Part shown: piece after piece, positions 26,437-35,998 of the stretch
Layout: every line of letters begins with the position of its first letter
Numbering within the stretch: position 1 is the stretch's first letter
Assembly: GCA_004154925.1 (NCBI GenBank)
Contig: QJNS01000005.1
Coordinates: 620,001-684,000, forward strand
Reading direction: 5' to 3'
Length of the DNA: 64,000 nucleotides
Source: Monosporascus cannonballus
Lineage: Eukaryota > Ascomycota > Sordariomycetes > Xylariales
Translations under genes and position numbers: made by a program
Notes under the pieces: generated by a model
The model's database searches: none
The model's input: the letters and a program-made list of their open reading frames with translations, nothing else
Told to the model about the DNA's origin: nothing

Positions 26437-26553
26437 TGCGACACGCCCTATAACGCACCCCGCGACGCGCCCGGAACGTGCCCCATAACAAGCCCTACAG
26501 CCTTGCCCCACAGCCTTGCAACGCGCCCTGCAACAAAGCCCTGTAGCCTTCCA
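26437..26553 (+). repeat. Degenerate short tandem repeats inside the TIR element
   Basis: Units of 8-11 bp with a core like (A/G)CGCCC(T/C) or AAGCCCT follow each other (ACGCCCTATA, ACGCACCCCG, ACGCGCCCGG, AAGCCCTACA, AGCCTTGCCC and so on). The pattern is clear by eye; unit length is not constant. Confidence 0.6.
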
Positions 26554-26746
26554 ATACGACGTATTTTGCAAATATCTTCCACGTATTAAAGCCGGACAAA
26601 AAACGCTCGCGTATACAGGTTAGGAATTCGGTCGGTAATCGTTTTCTTGTCGGTCGGCTTTAGCACTTTCGAAATGGGGGTAATATTGGCTTGGATGCGT
26701 CAGGAAGTAGTCGGTCGCGTACGGGTTGGGCGGAACAAAAAGCAAA

Positions 26747-26935
26747 ATGGCGTCCGCAACAAGCCTTGATATAATGCGTGCACTTGTTAGAAAGCTGTAA
26801 ATACGGTTAGCGAAAAAGAATACGGTTGATTTGAATCAATTGCATATGTTGTGGTTGAATTATTTAGATTAATTGTTGCGAAGTGTCAAAAACCATCCCG
26901 AATGCTTGTGCATCCAGAGTGCTTATGTAATACGT
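26747..26935 (-). repeat. Right TIR (about 189 bp)
   Basis: Inverted partner of the left arm. Read on the minus strand it starts ACGTATTACATAAGC and carries the same double tip motif, GCACTCTGGATG then GCATTCGGGATGG. Confidence 0.8.
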
Positions 26936-27107
26936 TATACGATTATCGTGTTGATAATATCATAAAATTAAGTTTATACGGCCGATACGAACCGTTTTAC
27001 GGCCTTTAAAGGTAATATGAACTTTTAATAATAAATTAATAATAAACGTGGTTTTATAATATTATGAAAATTATTAAAAATTAATATTTAAAAATATTAT
27101 TTATTAA
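26936..27107. repeat. AT-rich RIP-mutated spacer
   Basis: Short AT-rich tract between the TIR element and the MULE. No feature seen. Confidence 0.5.
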
Positions 27108-27170
27108 GAGTTGTGCTATTCATACATTAGTTTTTTATATGTAAGCTATACATTACTTTTTTTACACCTG
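27108..27170 (+). repeat. MULE left TIR
   Basis: Matches the right TIR in inverted orientation: GAGTTGTGCTATTC, TACATTAG, TTTTTA, ACATTACTTTTT and ACACCTG in the same order, with a few C/T differences. Confidence 0.85.
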
Positions 27171-27342
27171 CCATCGGCCCGTCAGATCTCTGACGGCCCG
27201 TCTCACGCGCTTTTCAGCCCGCTAGAAAACGCGTAATTGCTCGAATTTACTATGTATTGCAACAGTTGTACTGTTATTGCGAAGGGGCTATAAGATCAAC
27301 ACCACAACAACACTCTTTAATATCACAACAACCACGGCCGCC

Positions 27343-29640
27343 ATGCCACCCAATGAAGCTATCACGGTCTCAGACTCGTCTGAGGAGTTTGAAGACTTCG
27401 AGTTTTCGTCTGACAGTGAGCCGGAGGCCCATTCACCGCCTCGGCCGGGGCAATAATCCCCAACCCCCTTGATAACCACCTTAGGGCCTTCAAGCAATTG
27501 CATAAATTGGAATCTGCTCTGAAGGTATTCGCGAAGGCCCAGGGCTTCAGTTTCTTCAGGCGAAGCTCAGCCAATCCCAGGAAGGGTAAGAACGGTGACG
27601 GGTTGCCTATACGCGTTGATCTTCGCTGTGATCAGTGCTGTCGCCCCCCTAGCATATCAACAGGCCTTCGCCGTACGAAAAGTAAAGAAGCCGCGGCGTG
27701 CCCGTGGGAAGCGATGATGATACGTAACCGTGGGAGTGATTGGGAATGGTTCTTCCGTATGTGTAAGGATGATGAAGGTTAGCCGCTTTAATATAGCCAC
27801 GGGCCATTACCGCGTTCCGAGATATATATTGTAAATCGTTAGCTGGGCGAGCAATTATATCGACAGGTGGAAATTTCCATATATGATAATGTATTACGCC
27901 TCCGCGAATTGCGCAGTGTTATTCGTAAAGCAACCGGCGGCCGGGAAAGGCTAATGCTTAAGGATATTAACAATATACGTCTGAAGATTCGGAAGCGTAT
28001 CCGTAAAGGCTTTACCGCCACCCAGGCCTTTATTAGGCGATTCCGTGCGAAGGCCTATTATTTCAAGATCTGTTGGAAGAACGACGATTTTACCATTAAC
28101 AGGTCCATCGCCTTTTTCTGGGCCATGCCGTAATGTGTGAAAATATGGAAGAAATATCCATAGGTGCTTAGTATGGATAACATATATAAGATTAATCGCT
28201 TCAAGATGCCTTTTTTTAGCTGTATAGGCCAAACGGCTTCGGGTTTTGTTTTTAACCGTACCTTCGTTTTAATCGGTGACGAAACTTACGAGAATTGCAA
28301 ATGGGTGCTTTTCTGTATGGAACGCCTTCGTCGGAAAATCGGGGCTGCTAAGCTTAACGTTATTATTATTAATTTTGATGATTAATTCCGAAGGGTTATA
28401 CGAAAAACCTTCCGAAACGCCAAATTGCAGATTTGCATTTTCCATATTAATAAGAACGTAATTGCTAACGTAAGGCGGAAATGGATCAAACCATTAATTT
28501 CGGATAATAAAGAATTTTTACAACTTGAAAAACCTCCTTTTGTTGACGGGGATAACGTTCCTTTTGATTCCACAAAACGTTTATTGCTTCGGCGGTGCAA
28601 CCGCTTTAGCCGGGATTGGTATCCTTATGAACAACCACTTGACGATATACCCTTGACTAAGGAAAGGTTCCTAACCCTTTGGAGCTTTATGGTTTATGCA
28701 AAAAACGAAGAATAATTCGCTGAAGCCTAGAATATTATTATAAGAAGGTTCGGTAATACACAAGACCCGGCTATCCGATACCTCGAATCCGTATACGTTC
28801 TTTGCCGCGATAAATGGTCTTATGCGTGGACGATCGAAAACTTTAACCTCGGTATAAGGATTACATCGCTAACTAAGTCCAGTTATAAGGCGTTAAAAAG
28901 CTACGTCCTTAATAGTAAGACGGACTTTTTAAAGTTTTAAATTAGCTTCGAACAGCTGTTCGAAACCTAACAGGAGGATTTCGAAATACAGGTAGCTGAA
29001 AACACCCTTAAGATATGGAAGAACTGGATCGGTAAGGAATATTTCGGTAATGTGCCTACGTAGTATTCCTATAAATATTTAAGGCTGATTAACGCCGAAT
29101 ACAAATATGCCTTAAGCTTTATTGCTATATATACGCGGCCGTAAGTCGAAAAAATACCGCCCTGCAAATACGAAATAATTAGCGTTAGGCGGTATCTTGG
29201 GATTCCGTATTATTACGAAATATATAACAATATCCGCCGTACGCAGGAAAAGCCTTATATTATGGGTTTACGCAAAAAGGATATCTATTAATTTTGGTAT
29301 TTGGATAAAAATCTCGTTAAAATCGACCCCGGATTAGCTATCCGTAACCCTTTTACAGCTATACCAAAGGGCCGCCCGGCGTCTTACCCCATCGTAAGGC
29401 TTAACGAAACCATTATTAACATATAGAGATCCCGGGCTAAGGAGTTACGCCTTACGGATGGCCGTACGAATAAGCAAGGTGGTGGTTTAGCTTTATCGCA
29501 ACGGAGGAAACGCTTATATTAGGAAGAAACGGAGGAAACAAAGCAATTTTCACGCCCGGAAACGAAGGCGACTTGCCGGCAGCAAAAATTTCGCGATCAG
29601 CCATCGGCTTTAACGTTAGGAACTTTACGGACGGGTAATT
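27343..29640 (+). pseudogene. MULE transposase pseudogene
   Basis: ATG 27,343 starts a short acidic stretch in one frame that ends at TAA 27,454. The domain sequence continues in another frame: an N-terminal FAR1/MULE DNA-binding-like region (27,480-27,790) with AKAQGFSFFRRS, VDLRCDQC and ACPWEA. After a degraded stretch, the transposase core begins at about 28,160: LSMDNIYKINRFKMP carries the first catalytic Asp, followed by the ERLRRKIG and NFDD region. LQICIFHINKNV with its conserved His lies at 28,425, followed by the usual CRDKWSYAWT-type C-terminal part to 29,150. Many TAA/TAG and at least one frameshift disrupt it. It would have been a DDE transposase of the Hop/MULE type. Confidence 0.8.
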
Positions 29641-30344
29641 ATATCGTGGCAGCTTTAATTAAAGTCCTTAAACAATATACGGAGTTTCGGATTAGGCTTT
29701 CGAAGTAATTTCGTTTATTAATCGCAATTGAAATTAAACGGCAGGGAGCGATTGGTTAAGTTGTTTAACGGGGAATAACAAATGTTATGTATATTCTTTT
29801 AAATCTTATAAAATTATCCAAAAAACGCGTTATTTTTGTAATGATTTCGTAGTTATGTATAGCGTTACAATAAAAATGATAAAAATCGCCTTAATTTCCT
29901 ATACCAATATTCAAACATATTTATTAATAATTAAATATTAAAAACATAATTTTTTTCGATAAATTAATTGGCTTAATTAAAACGACAAAAACCATATAAA
30001 AATTATTATGATCTAATGCGTACGCGTTAAGATATTAATTATTCTTTTCGTTGCTGTTAAGCAAAACGCTATGTGGGTACGCTATAGCCCTAAACCTTTT
30101 AGAACGCCTAGCCTGACCCCCTTTTTCTTTTTGCAGTTGCATCCCTTTCCCATATTTCATACTTTACTTATATATATCTCTGCAAAGAAAAATCGCAAAA
30201 TTAAACGGGCTTCGGAACTTTTATCTATAGTTAATAAGAATTAAAATAGTCGTGAAAACATTTTCAAGGAATGTTATATTGTTAAGTTATTTAAAGATAA
30301 ATAATAAGTGTTATGAGGTGTTTGAAACGGTGGCGGGGCGTTGC

Positions 30345-30406
30345 CAGGTGTTAAAAAAGTAATGTGCAGCTTCTATTAAAAAGCTAATGTACGAATAGCA
30401 CAACTC
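30345..30406 (-). repeat. MULE right TIR
   Basis: Inverted partner of 27,108-27,170, ending in GAATAGCACAACTC. It is less mutated than the left TIR. Confidence 0.85.
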
Positions 30407-30433
30407 ATGGAAAAATGGGGGGTCAAAAAGGCT

Positions 30434-30486
30434 CCAATCAGACACCCCTGGTGAGCCGATATGGGGCCCACCAGACGCTATAAAAG
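30434..30486 (+). promoter_or_regulatory. CCAAT box and TATA box of the membrane-protein gene
   Basis: CCAAT at 30,434-30,438 and TATAAAAG at 30,479-30,486 precede the ATG at 30,605 by about 167 and 119 bp. A CT-rich stretch (CTTTCCCTCCTC) lies between. The MULE right end is only 28 bp upstream of the CCAAT box. Confidence 0.5.
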
Positions 30487-30604
30487 AGGCTTCGATCAGC
30501 CTTAGTGGCTTAGGAAGATCTTTCCCTCCTCAGTGTCAGAGCTGTCAATATAGCCTCAATTTCTTCTGTGACACGTCCATCGCAAATCAGCCAGCCCTGC
30601 AGCG

Positions 30605-32179
30605 ATGTTCGACTTCTATCCCAACTGCACACTACCCCTGGACACTAAGGGGTTCGTGCATCCGCCTAATGTACGGCCAACCATGGACATTGTCTGGAGC
30701 TGCCTGAGCATCGTGATTCTGTGCACATGGTCGATCCTTCATCTCACTATTCCTCCACAACTCACACCGGAGACCCTTTCCCAAGAAGTTTTGAAGAGAT
30801 TATATCTCACAGGCCGGAAAATAAAATGGATGGCTATTACCATACTAGCGCCCGAGTTCATCGCAGCACAAGCCGTTGTTGATTTTTGGTCCGCGCATCA
30901 AAATACAAAGGTACTGAAGGAGCTCGCGGACCAGGATAACGTCCCTTGGAGCATGCAGCACACCCTTTTCACTGATATGGGTGGGTTTGCCATTCGATTC
31001 AGAGCCAGAAACGCGCGTGAACAACAGCCCGGGGGGCCGCCGGCGCCCCTGGGCCCAGACGCAATGGAACTGCCGGCCCTTCCGAACCCAACGACCGATG
31101 AAACAACAGCCGCCTTATGGCCGCTGACCCGCCTTAGGTCGCAACGACGTACTCGCTCCGCCAATGGTGACCTGGACCGGGGACTTATTAATTCAGAAGC
31201 AGATCGGGAGCACGAAAAGGACTGGAATAAGTTCGTTAAACGCCATCAGTCCTTGTCCCGATGGTGTGGCAAAGTCGCATGGAAGCCGCACGACGTTCAT
31301 TGCCGGTTCGCGCAAAAAATGAAACGTGAAGGGACAGCTAGATCATGGGATGCAATACGCCTTGGAGGCGATATTTGGATCCTCGATTCTAAGCAACTCG
31401 TCCTTGCCCGCCGACTGGACATTATCACACGCTTACCGTGCTACAGTCAGATCGAAATTGAAGACAAAAATAAGGGTAACACTTTAGTAAAAGTGCTTGC
31501 TGTAATACAAGTCACCTGGATGTCCATACAGCTTGGCGTTAGAAGAGCAAATGGACTACCATCCACACCCCTTGAAATCACTACCTCAGCATTCGCTGCA
31601 TGCGCCTTCCTCACATATCTGTTTAATTGGTCGAAAGCTCAAGATGTCAATGTTCCATGGTACATTGATGCTGATAACGATGTTGTGTACAATAACTTCA
31701 GAAAGATTGTACAAGGAGGCCCGGGAGAAGTGCTTAGCGGATTGAGATCGTATGTGGCTTCTAATACTTCCTATCATTTTGTGGTTGATCGTCGGCTCCA
31801 GCCGATTTTAATTTGGATTGGTGCGGGCTCCCTATGCACCATTGTTTTCTGCGGTATTCATCTAGCTGCTTGGTTCTTTAACTTTCCAACGGATATTGAA
31901 CAACTGCTTTGGAGAATATCCTGTGTCCTGACAATAGCTCTACCTTTAGTAATATCTCTCTCAGGTATGTTTATATCTTCGGTTGGCACATATCATCCCG
32001 ATATGGCAACGTGGAAAACGGTTTTGGTAGACATCTTTTGTGTCATTCTTGTGGCCGGTGGGTTTTGTTATATTGCTGCTAGGTTGTTTTTGTTGACGGA
32101 GAGCTTTCGATCTTTGTATTTCTTGCATCCAGACCATTTTATAGCCACGTGGACGTTAAATGCTCCATACTTGGGTTAA
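30605..32179 (+). CDS. Multi-pass membrane protein of unknown function
   Basis: An uninterrupted 524-codon gene with normal GC content, the largest intact host gene here. Its translation looks like a widespread family of uncharacterised ascomycete membrane proteins; no activity is known to me. Hydrophobic segments lie near residues 28-48, 75-92, 297-311, 324-341, 400-424, 436-459 and 473-497. The loop after the first pair has WSMQHTLFTDMGGFAI (115-130), the conserved patch I associate with the family. A long charged, probably cytosolic region (135-295) with a Pro/Gly-rich stretch separates N- and C-terminal membrane halves. The ATG is chosen because the frame starts there in good context (GCGATGT) behind TATA and CCAAT motifs. 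No intron is needed. The nearby MULE and the solo LTR downstream may affect its expression. Confidence 0.8.
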   Translation: MFDFYPNCTLPLDTKGFVHPPNVRPTMDIVWSCLSIVILCTWSILHLTIPPQLTPETLSQEVLKRLYLTGRKIKWMAITILAPEFIAAQAVVDFWSAHQNTKVLKELADQDNVPWSMQHTLFTDMGGFAIRFRARNAREQQPGGPPAPLGPDAMELPALPNPTTDETTAALWPLTRLRSQRRTRSANGDLDRGLINSEADREHEKDWNKFVKRHQSLSRWCGKVAWKPHDVHCRFAQKMKREGTARSWDAIRLGGDIWILDSKQLVLARRLDIITRLPCYSQIEIEDKNKGNTLVKVLAVIQVTWMSIQLGVRRANGLPSTPLEITTSAFAACAFLTYLFNWSKAQDVNVPWYIDADNDVVYNNFRKIVQGGPGEVLSGLRSYVASNTSYHFVVDRRLQPILIWIGAGSLCTIVFCGIHLAAWFFNFPTDIEQLLWRISCVLTIALPLVISLSGMFISSVGTYHPDMATWKTVLVDIFCVILVAGGFCYIAARLFLLTESFRSLYFLHPDHFIATWTLNAPYLG

Positions 32180-32215
32180 ATATCATAGGCTAGCACAATT
32201 TATCTAATCTACCTA

Positions 32216-32456
32216 TGTCAGACCTAGCTGGAGCTGATCAAACAGCTAAGCCTTGGCTTAGTTCGATCAGCTTCTGAAGGTAGATAACTTCATGCAGCTC
32301 TGGTACAGTTTTCTCTCTGTTGTAACTACTTTTTATGTGTATTTAAGGAGGCTCCGCTACCCTCGCTTTCTATCTAGGACCTCGAAGAGGTCATGAACCT
32401 GATAATAGAGCTTCTTCAGTTGTATATGCTTCAGTGTGTGATGTCAGGGTCTCATA
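32216..32456. mobile_element. Solo LTR (241 bp) with ACCTA target duplication
   Basis: It starts TGTCAGACC and ends GGTCTCATA, the final CA apparently changed to TA. ACCTA flanks it directly at 32,211-32,215 and 32,457-32,461. It contains TGTATTTAAGGAGGCT, TATA-like, at about 32,336. A related fragment, carrying the same TATTTAAGGAGGCT(C/T)CG core, lies at about 35,770-35,906. It begins 36 bp after the stop of the membrane-protein gene. Confidence 0.7.
32233..32274. repeat. Hairpin-forming inverted repeat in the LTR
   Basis: Outer arms AGCTGATC and GATCAGCT are perfectly complementary. Inner arms CTAAGCC and GGCTTAG are also perfectly complementary, with only short asymmetric loops. The whole folds into one nested stem of about 40 bases. 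Confidence 0.85.
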
Positions 32457-32510
32457 ACCTAGCTAGGGACGCCTAAACAGTAATAACGGTAAGTGTATAT
32501 AGAGACTCTG

Positions 32511-32622
32511 TATAGCTCCACGCGCCAAGCGCCCCTCGGAGGGACTGCGTTGGCTGCCTAGGTAGATTAGGGAAGCTTGAACGCCTACGGCGTTAAATGC
32601 AGCAACAACAACAATAACAACA
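32511..32622 (+). mobile_element. Probable SINE-like copy with (AAC)n tail
   Basis: The 3' part reads ACGCCTACGGCGTTAAATGC followed by an (AAC)-rich tail, the same arrangement as the SINE-like copies at 35.9 kb and 58.2 kb. The body (GCGCC..GCGCCCCTCGGAGGGACT) is only loosely similar. A possible 7-bp target duplication AGGGACG (32,465 and 32,622) would make the element longer (from 32,472). Weakest of the three copies. Confidence 0.4.
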
Positions 32623-33103
32623 GGGACGGAGGGCACCGTACATTTACCGTCTGCAGATTGGCCGGGTCAGCTTTCTGCCAAGATGTATACGGCCTGGCTA
32701 TCTAATCGTCAAAAGTGGTTATGATATTTCATAATTTTGGTCATAGACTAAGGATTACTGGACCGCGTCTTTATTATCAGACATGGCTTTGTCCTGTGGT
32801 ATGGCATCGCGCTTGCTTTTACTTTGAACGTCAAGATGCCAAGCATCTCGGAATGAGTGGGATAAGTCTCAAGGCGCTTGTCTGTGGGGTCGGTTTAACC
32901 CCTGCTGCCCCACTTGTTTAACGCCACGCCACCGCTCCCGCTAACCGTACGAACCAGGTCGCTCTCCTTGCTTGAACTTTGGCAACCGCGATTGATTAGG
33001 CGGGCAGGGGACAGTTCCTTGAATATAAATACCTTGAAAGCTCTCTACCGTCTCAGTTCCAATTTCCACGGCTCGTCAGGCTTCTATTTCAAATGCTAAC
33101 CAA
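32623..33103 (+). promoter_or_regulatory. Intergenic region with probable TATA element (33,024)
   Basis: No gene recognised; a 68-codon frame at 32,715-32,921 lacks family features. TATAAATA at 33,024-33,031 lies 73 bp before the ATG of the HNH-nuclease gene, followed by a CT-rich stretch (CTCTCTACCGTCTC), as in many fungal promoters. Confidence 0.4.
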
Positions 33104-34367
33104 ATGGCCGCTCCTCACCACCGCCATCAATCGTCCCTTGAGGGCATCATCGATTTTTCTACAAAGCCATCCTTGGAGACAGACCAGCGCATCAAGGCCA
33201 AGAATAGGTTCTACAGTATTGTCACGCACTTTGACACCGCCGAGAACAACAGCAATAGAAGCCCTTATAAGCGCTCTCAACTTATCCGCTATACCTATGA
33301 ATATGCACTCTCCGAGGCGTCCAAAAATAACTTCTTGCTGGCCTTCTTCCAGGCCATGGGGCTCTCGATAGATAAGGACGGAGACAGTAACTTCGAGGAG
33401 ATCGGGTCGGCATTCTTTGACTTCGCAGATTATCTTCTGGATAACTTCTTTTTGCCATGTAAAGCTCCATAAATCGGCTGCCATTCCATCTCTTGATTGC
33501 CGCTAACATATCTCCTAGTGAAAGCTTCCGGCAAAAAGACACCACAGCCCTCCCCAGCTGTCCATTCCGCGGTCCAGAGAGCACAGGGAGGTGAAGAAAC
33601 GCAAGGCTACATTGGAACACCAGACCGAATATCGACTCTTCGGCAATTTTGCCTTGTCCGTGACCGCCATCGCTGTGTGATATCACGAAGGTTCGATCAG
33701 CGTGAAGCGATAAGCCGCTTTGATCGTAACGGTGACGACGCTCAAGATGATGATGGGGCTTTGCTGAGTGGGGAAACCTCATTCGAGGTTCTGGAAGTAG
33801 CCCATATGCTCCCACACTCCCTAACGAAGGTCGACATAGGCCTCCAAATGGTATGTTTCTCTGTAACGATGATCCCTTCCCTGGCTCAACCTTGTTTAGG
33901 ATCCTTCTAAAGAAGCTGCGCTCGCAGTCCTCAACATGTTTGATAATGGTATTAGACATCTAATTGAAGGTGTCGATATTGACCGGCCACGCAACGCCAT
34001 CACTCTTACTCACAGTCTCCACAACCTTTTTGGAGACTTCAAGATTTTCTTTGAACCCGTCCCAGGCGGCGAGCAATCCCACACCTACCAGATCGACTCG
34101 TTTCTTCCCACATATGTTTCTCGGACCCTAGGCCTACCTCTCACTCGCACCCTTTACCTCACAAGTGACCGGACAATCGACCCTCCGTCGCCTCGACTTC
34201 TGGCAGTGCATCGTGCTATTGCGCATATTCTCCACCTCTCGGCAGCCGGAGAATATATTGATAGGTTGCTCCGGGATGCGGACAAGAAAGGTATACCGGA
34301 AGATGGGTCTACCGACCTAGGCCGCTTGGTACAGCTTCGATTAGGAGGGTTATCTATTGCTGGCTAA
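33104..34367 (+). CDS. Fungal HNH-nuclease domain protein, three exons
   Basis: Proposed exons are 33,104-33,458, 33,519-33,850 and 33,900-34,367, giving 384 residues. Intron 1 (60 bp) has GTAAAG...GCTAAC...CTAG; intron 2 (49 bp) has GTATGT...TTTAG. Phases fit exactly (1, then 0). The N-terminal 118 residues are helical and specific to this fungal family. The nuclease domain spans about 160-290. LVRDRHRCVISRRF (Cys171) precedes VLEVAHMLPHSL (His214, His218), and RPRNAITLTHSLHNLFGDF supplies Asn261, His267 and His270. This pattern fits the HNH_2 type (PF13391) common in ascomycetes, presumed metal-dependent DNA endonucleases of unknown role. No signal peptide is seen. All frames are free of stops, so it looks functional. 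Intron borders are by eye. A solo LTR lies 130 bp downstream. Confidence 0.8.
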
Positions 34368-34496
34368 GGTGCATATGTTTGGTGCATCTGCTTTCTTTCC
34401 TAATTACGTCTTTCCTACTCCACTCAATCCATCTCAATGCTAGAAGAACAAACCCTTTCCGAGACAAATCAATTTCATATTTCATCAACCAGGCAC

Positions 34497-34667
34497 TGTG
34501 AGCAGTTTGTGCTCACAGGTGAATTCAGTTGGCGGGATCCTGAACGTACGGATTAGTTCTATGTAGCTTAGCAACCTATCCCCATATAAGTAGACAGTTT
34601 TCCTGTTTTAATACACGTTGTGTTCATTATAATCATTAAGGAGCGACGCCGCCCGGCCCCTACAACA
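34497..34667. mobile_element. Solo LTR (171 bp), Copia-like
   Basis: It starts TGTGAGCA and ends CCTACAACA, typical Copia LTR termini. The flanks GGCAC (34,492-34,496) and GGTAC (34,668-34,672) match except for one C/T, as a RIP-aged target duplication would. The first 21 bases form a hairpin (TGTGAGCA...TGCTCACA), and a TATAAG lies at about 34,584. Confidence 0.65.
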
Positions 34668-34672
34668 GGTAC

Positions 34673-35173
34673 GCATTACTCGCATCCGCGCCCGAATTAT
34701 GGCCGGGACCTCCGGTGATGCGTGCGGCAGCGTTCAGGTGGACGACGGCATTAGGAAATAACGTTGATGCTCGTGTGCTACGAGGCTCGGAAAGTTAGGT
34801 GTGGAGATGCTCCTCCCCGAGGAAGGGTTAAAATGGAGGTGGCTAGCTGTTGGTACCACACCGATAGGTGGCACTCGCTAAAGAAGGAGCTACGAGCGCC
34901 GAGAATGGGAAGAATCTGGCAGTGAGACCTAAGCGCACTCGTTGCTCAAGCCATACTTCCCTACGTAGGTTTATCTGCCAAAGCTGCTTCCGATTGACTA
35001 ACAACCAATATCATGCCAAGGTCTTTAATGCCAAACCCTCTTTATCTATCACTAACCGCGCCGTCTCGCTGAGATTGAACAGTTGTACATTAGGCCTCGC
35101 CATCCTCCTACATTTGCGGTATCCAAGGAATCGCCGTTTCTATTTTCTGCAGATAAGGCTTGATGGTGCCCCG

Positions 35174-35174
<1 letters not shown>
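34673..35174. other. No gene recognised
   Basis: Mixed-composition DNA between the solo LTR and the assembly gap. The open frame crossing the gap is an artefact of homopolymers and N bases. No RNA gene or terminal repeat was seen. Confidence 0.4.
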
Positions 35175-35227
<53 letters not shown>

Positions 35228-35294
35228 NNNNNNNNNNCGTTTGTATTTTGGTCCGCTAACGCGTTTTGGGGCCCCGCGTCCCCCCCCCCCCCCC
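35175..35294. other. Assembly gap between poly-G (53) and poly-C (15)
   Basis: 53 G (35,175-35,227) are followed by ten N (35,228-35,237) and, 42 bp later, by 15 C (35,280-35,294). The N run marks a break in the assembly. The homopolymers are either a real unsequenceable tract or sequencing artefact, so continuity across this point is not proven. Confidence 0.95.
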
Positions 35295-35469
35295 GTTTTT
35301 AGGTACGCACTTTCACGCTTAGCCATTTAACGCGTTAAACATGCCCCGCGTTTTTTATTCAAATCTTGTAGCAGACCACCCTTTCTTCGTAACAAAATTA
35401 CAACTCCTACCCGTTCCTGCCAATAACAGCCATCAGTCCGAACGGAAGCGCCCTCCAGCACCAAGCAAG

Positions 35470-35553
35470 ATGACGCCTACCAAACAGATCATCACTGCAA
35501 ATGACATGATGGCCCTCGCCAAGGTCTAGGAATGCTTTGGCACGGAGCCAGAG
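35470..35553 (+). pseudogene. Possible first exon of a small MYB/SANT-like protein, broken
   Basis: ATG 35,470 opens a frame reading MTPTKQIITANDMMALAKV, then TAG (35,527), then ECFGTEPE and a good splice donor GAG|GTAAGT at 35,554. In recalled fungal proteins of this kind a Trp sits at the stop position, so TGG-to-TAG would be the RIP-type lesion. The continuation past the intron is not recognisable. Low confidence. Confidence 0.25.
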
Positions 35554-35769
35554 GTAAGTGGCATGGTTTCATTTGTATCCCCCACCCCTAAGTTTCCCAT
35601 CGGCCATCTGGGAGTCCGCTAAACCACTTCCAACTCACTCCTTGCGGATCGGAACCCCGGCGCCGCATGAGGACGGCTGCCAACCGCAAATGGCCACATC
35701 GCCTATACGCAGGAACCCTGTACAAAGGGATTAACCTGGAAAGCACAGACCGTATCATGCATTAGGTCT

Positions 35770-35906
35770 TACAACCAATGAGTCAGACCTTGCAGCGCCC
35801 GTCAGCCCTAGCGGAGATTGCTTCATGCACCCCTGGTATCTTTCCTCTCAGCTACGGCTGTGTCTACGTGTATTTAAGGAGGCTTCGTTGCCCTCACTTT
35901 CTGTCT
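35770..35906. repeat. Fragment of the 32.2-kb LTR family
   Basis: Shares in order (A/T)GTCAGACCT, CTTCATGCA, CTGGTA and CGTGTATTTAAGGAGGCT(T/C)CG plus CCCTC(A/G)CTTTCT(G/A)TCTAG with 32,216-32,376. It ends abruptly at the tail of the SINE-like element, which seems to have inserted here. Confidence 0.6.
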
Positions 35907-35998
35907 AGTAGTAGTAGTAGTATTTAACGCCGGGCGCCGCAAGGCGGTCGCGAGCCTCCCAGAGGGCATGCGGGCGTGCTAGGCTATGGTTTTACATA
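35905..35998 (-). mobile_element. SINE-like element with (TAC)n tail
   Basis: Read on the minus strand it runs CATAGCCTAGCACGCCCGC, ATGCCCTCTGGGAGGCTCGC, GCGGCGCCCGGCGTTAAATA and a five-unit CTA tail. The order and wording closely match the copy at 58,159-58,263, in the opposite orientation. TAGCCTAGC fits the start of a pol III A box (TRGCNNAGY). No B box is visible. Flanking duplication is not evident. Confidence 0.65.

Larger units (their letters stand above)
26049..26935. mobile_element. 887-bp TIR transposon, no coding capacity (MITE-like)
   Basis: Two long imperfect inverted repeats bound the segment, both outer ends reading ACGTA(C/T)TACA(C/T)AAGC and both flanked by TA (26,047-26,048 and 26,936-26,937). 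A TA target duplication is the mark of Tc1/mariner-like elements. Between the TIRs lie about 500 bp without a transposase frame, so the element is non-autonomous. The arms differ mostly by C/T and G/A changes. Confidence 0.8.
27108..30406 (+). mobile_element. MULE (Mutator-like) DNA transposon, 3.3 kb, inactive
   Basis: The element is bounded by inverted repeats whose tips both read GAGTTGTGCTATTC, and contains a damaged MULE transposase in the same orientation. Size, TIR length (about 63 bp) and transposase type match fungal Mutator-like elements. The expected 8-11-bp target duplication is not evident (left flank ATTTATTAA, right flank ATGGAAAAA), perhaps because the left flank is RIP-mutated. 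About 300 bp between the right end of the pseudogene and the right TIR are AT-rich and empty. Confidence 0.85.

Noticed and set aside
34868..35326. Frames running through poly-G/poly-C and N
   Set aside because: Polyglycine and polyproline arise from homopolymers around an assembly gap.
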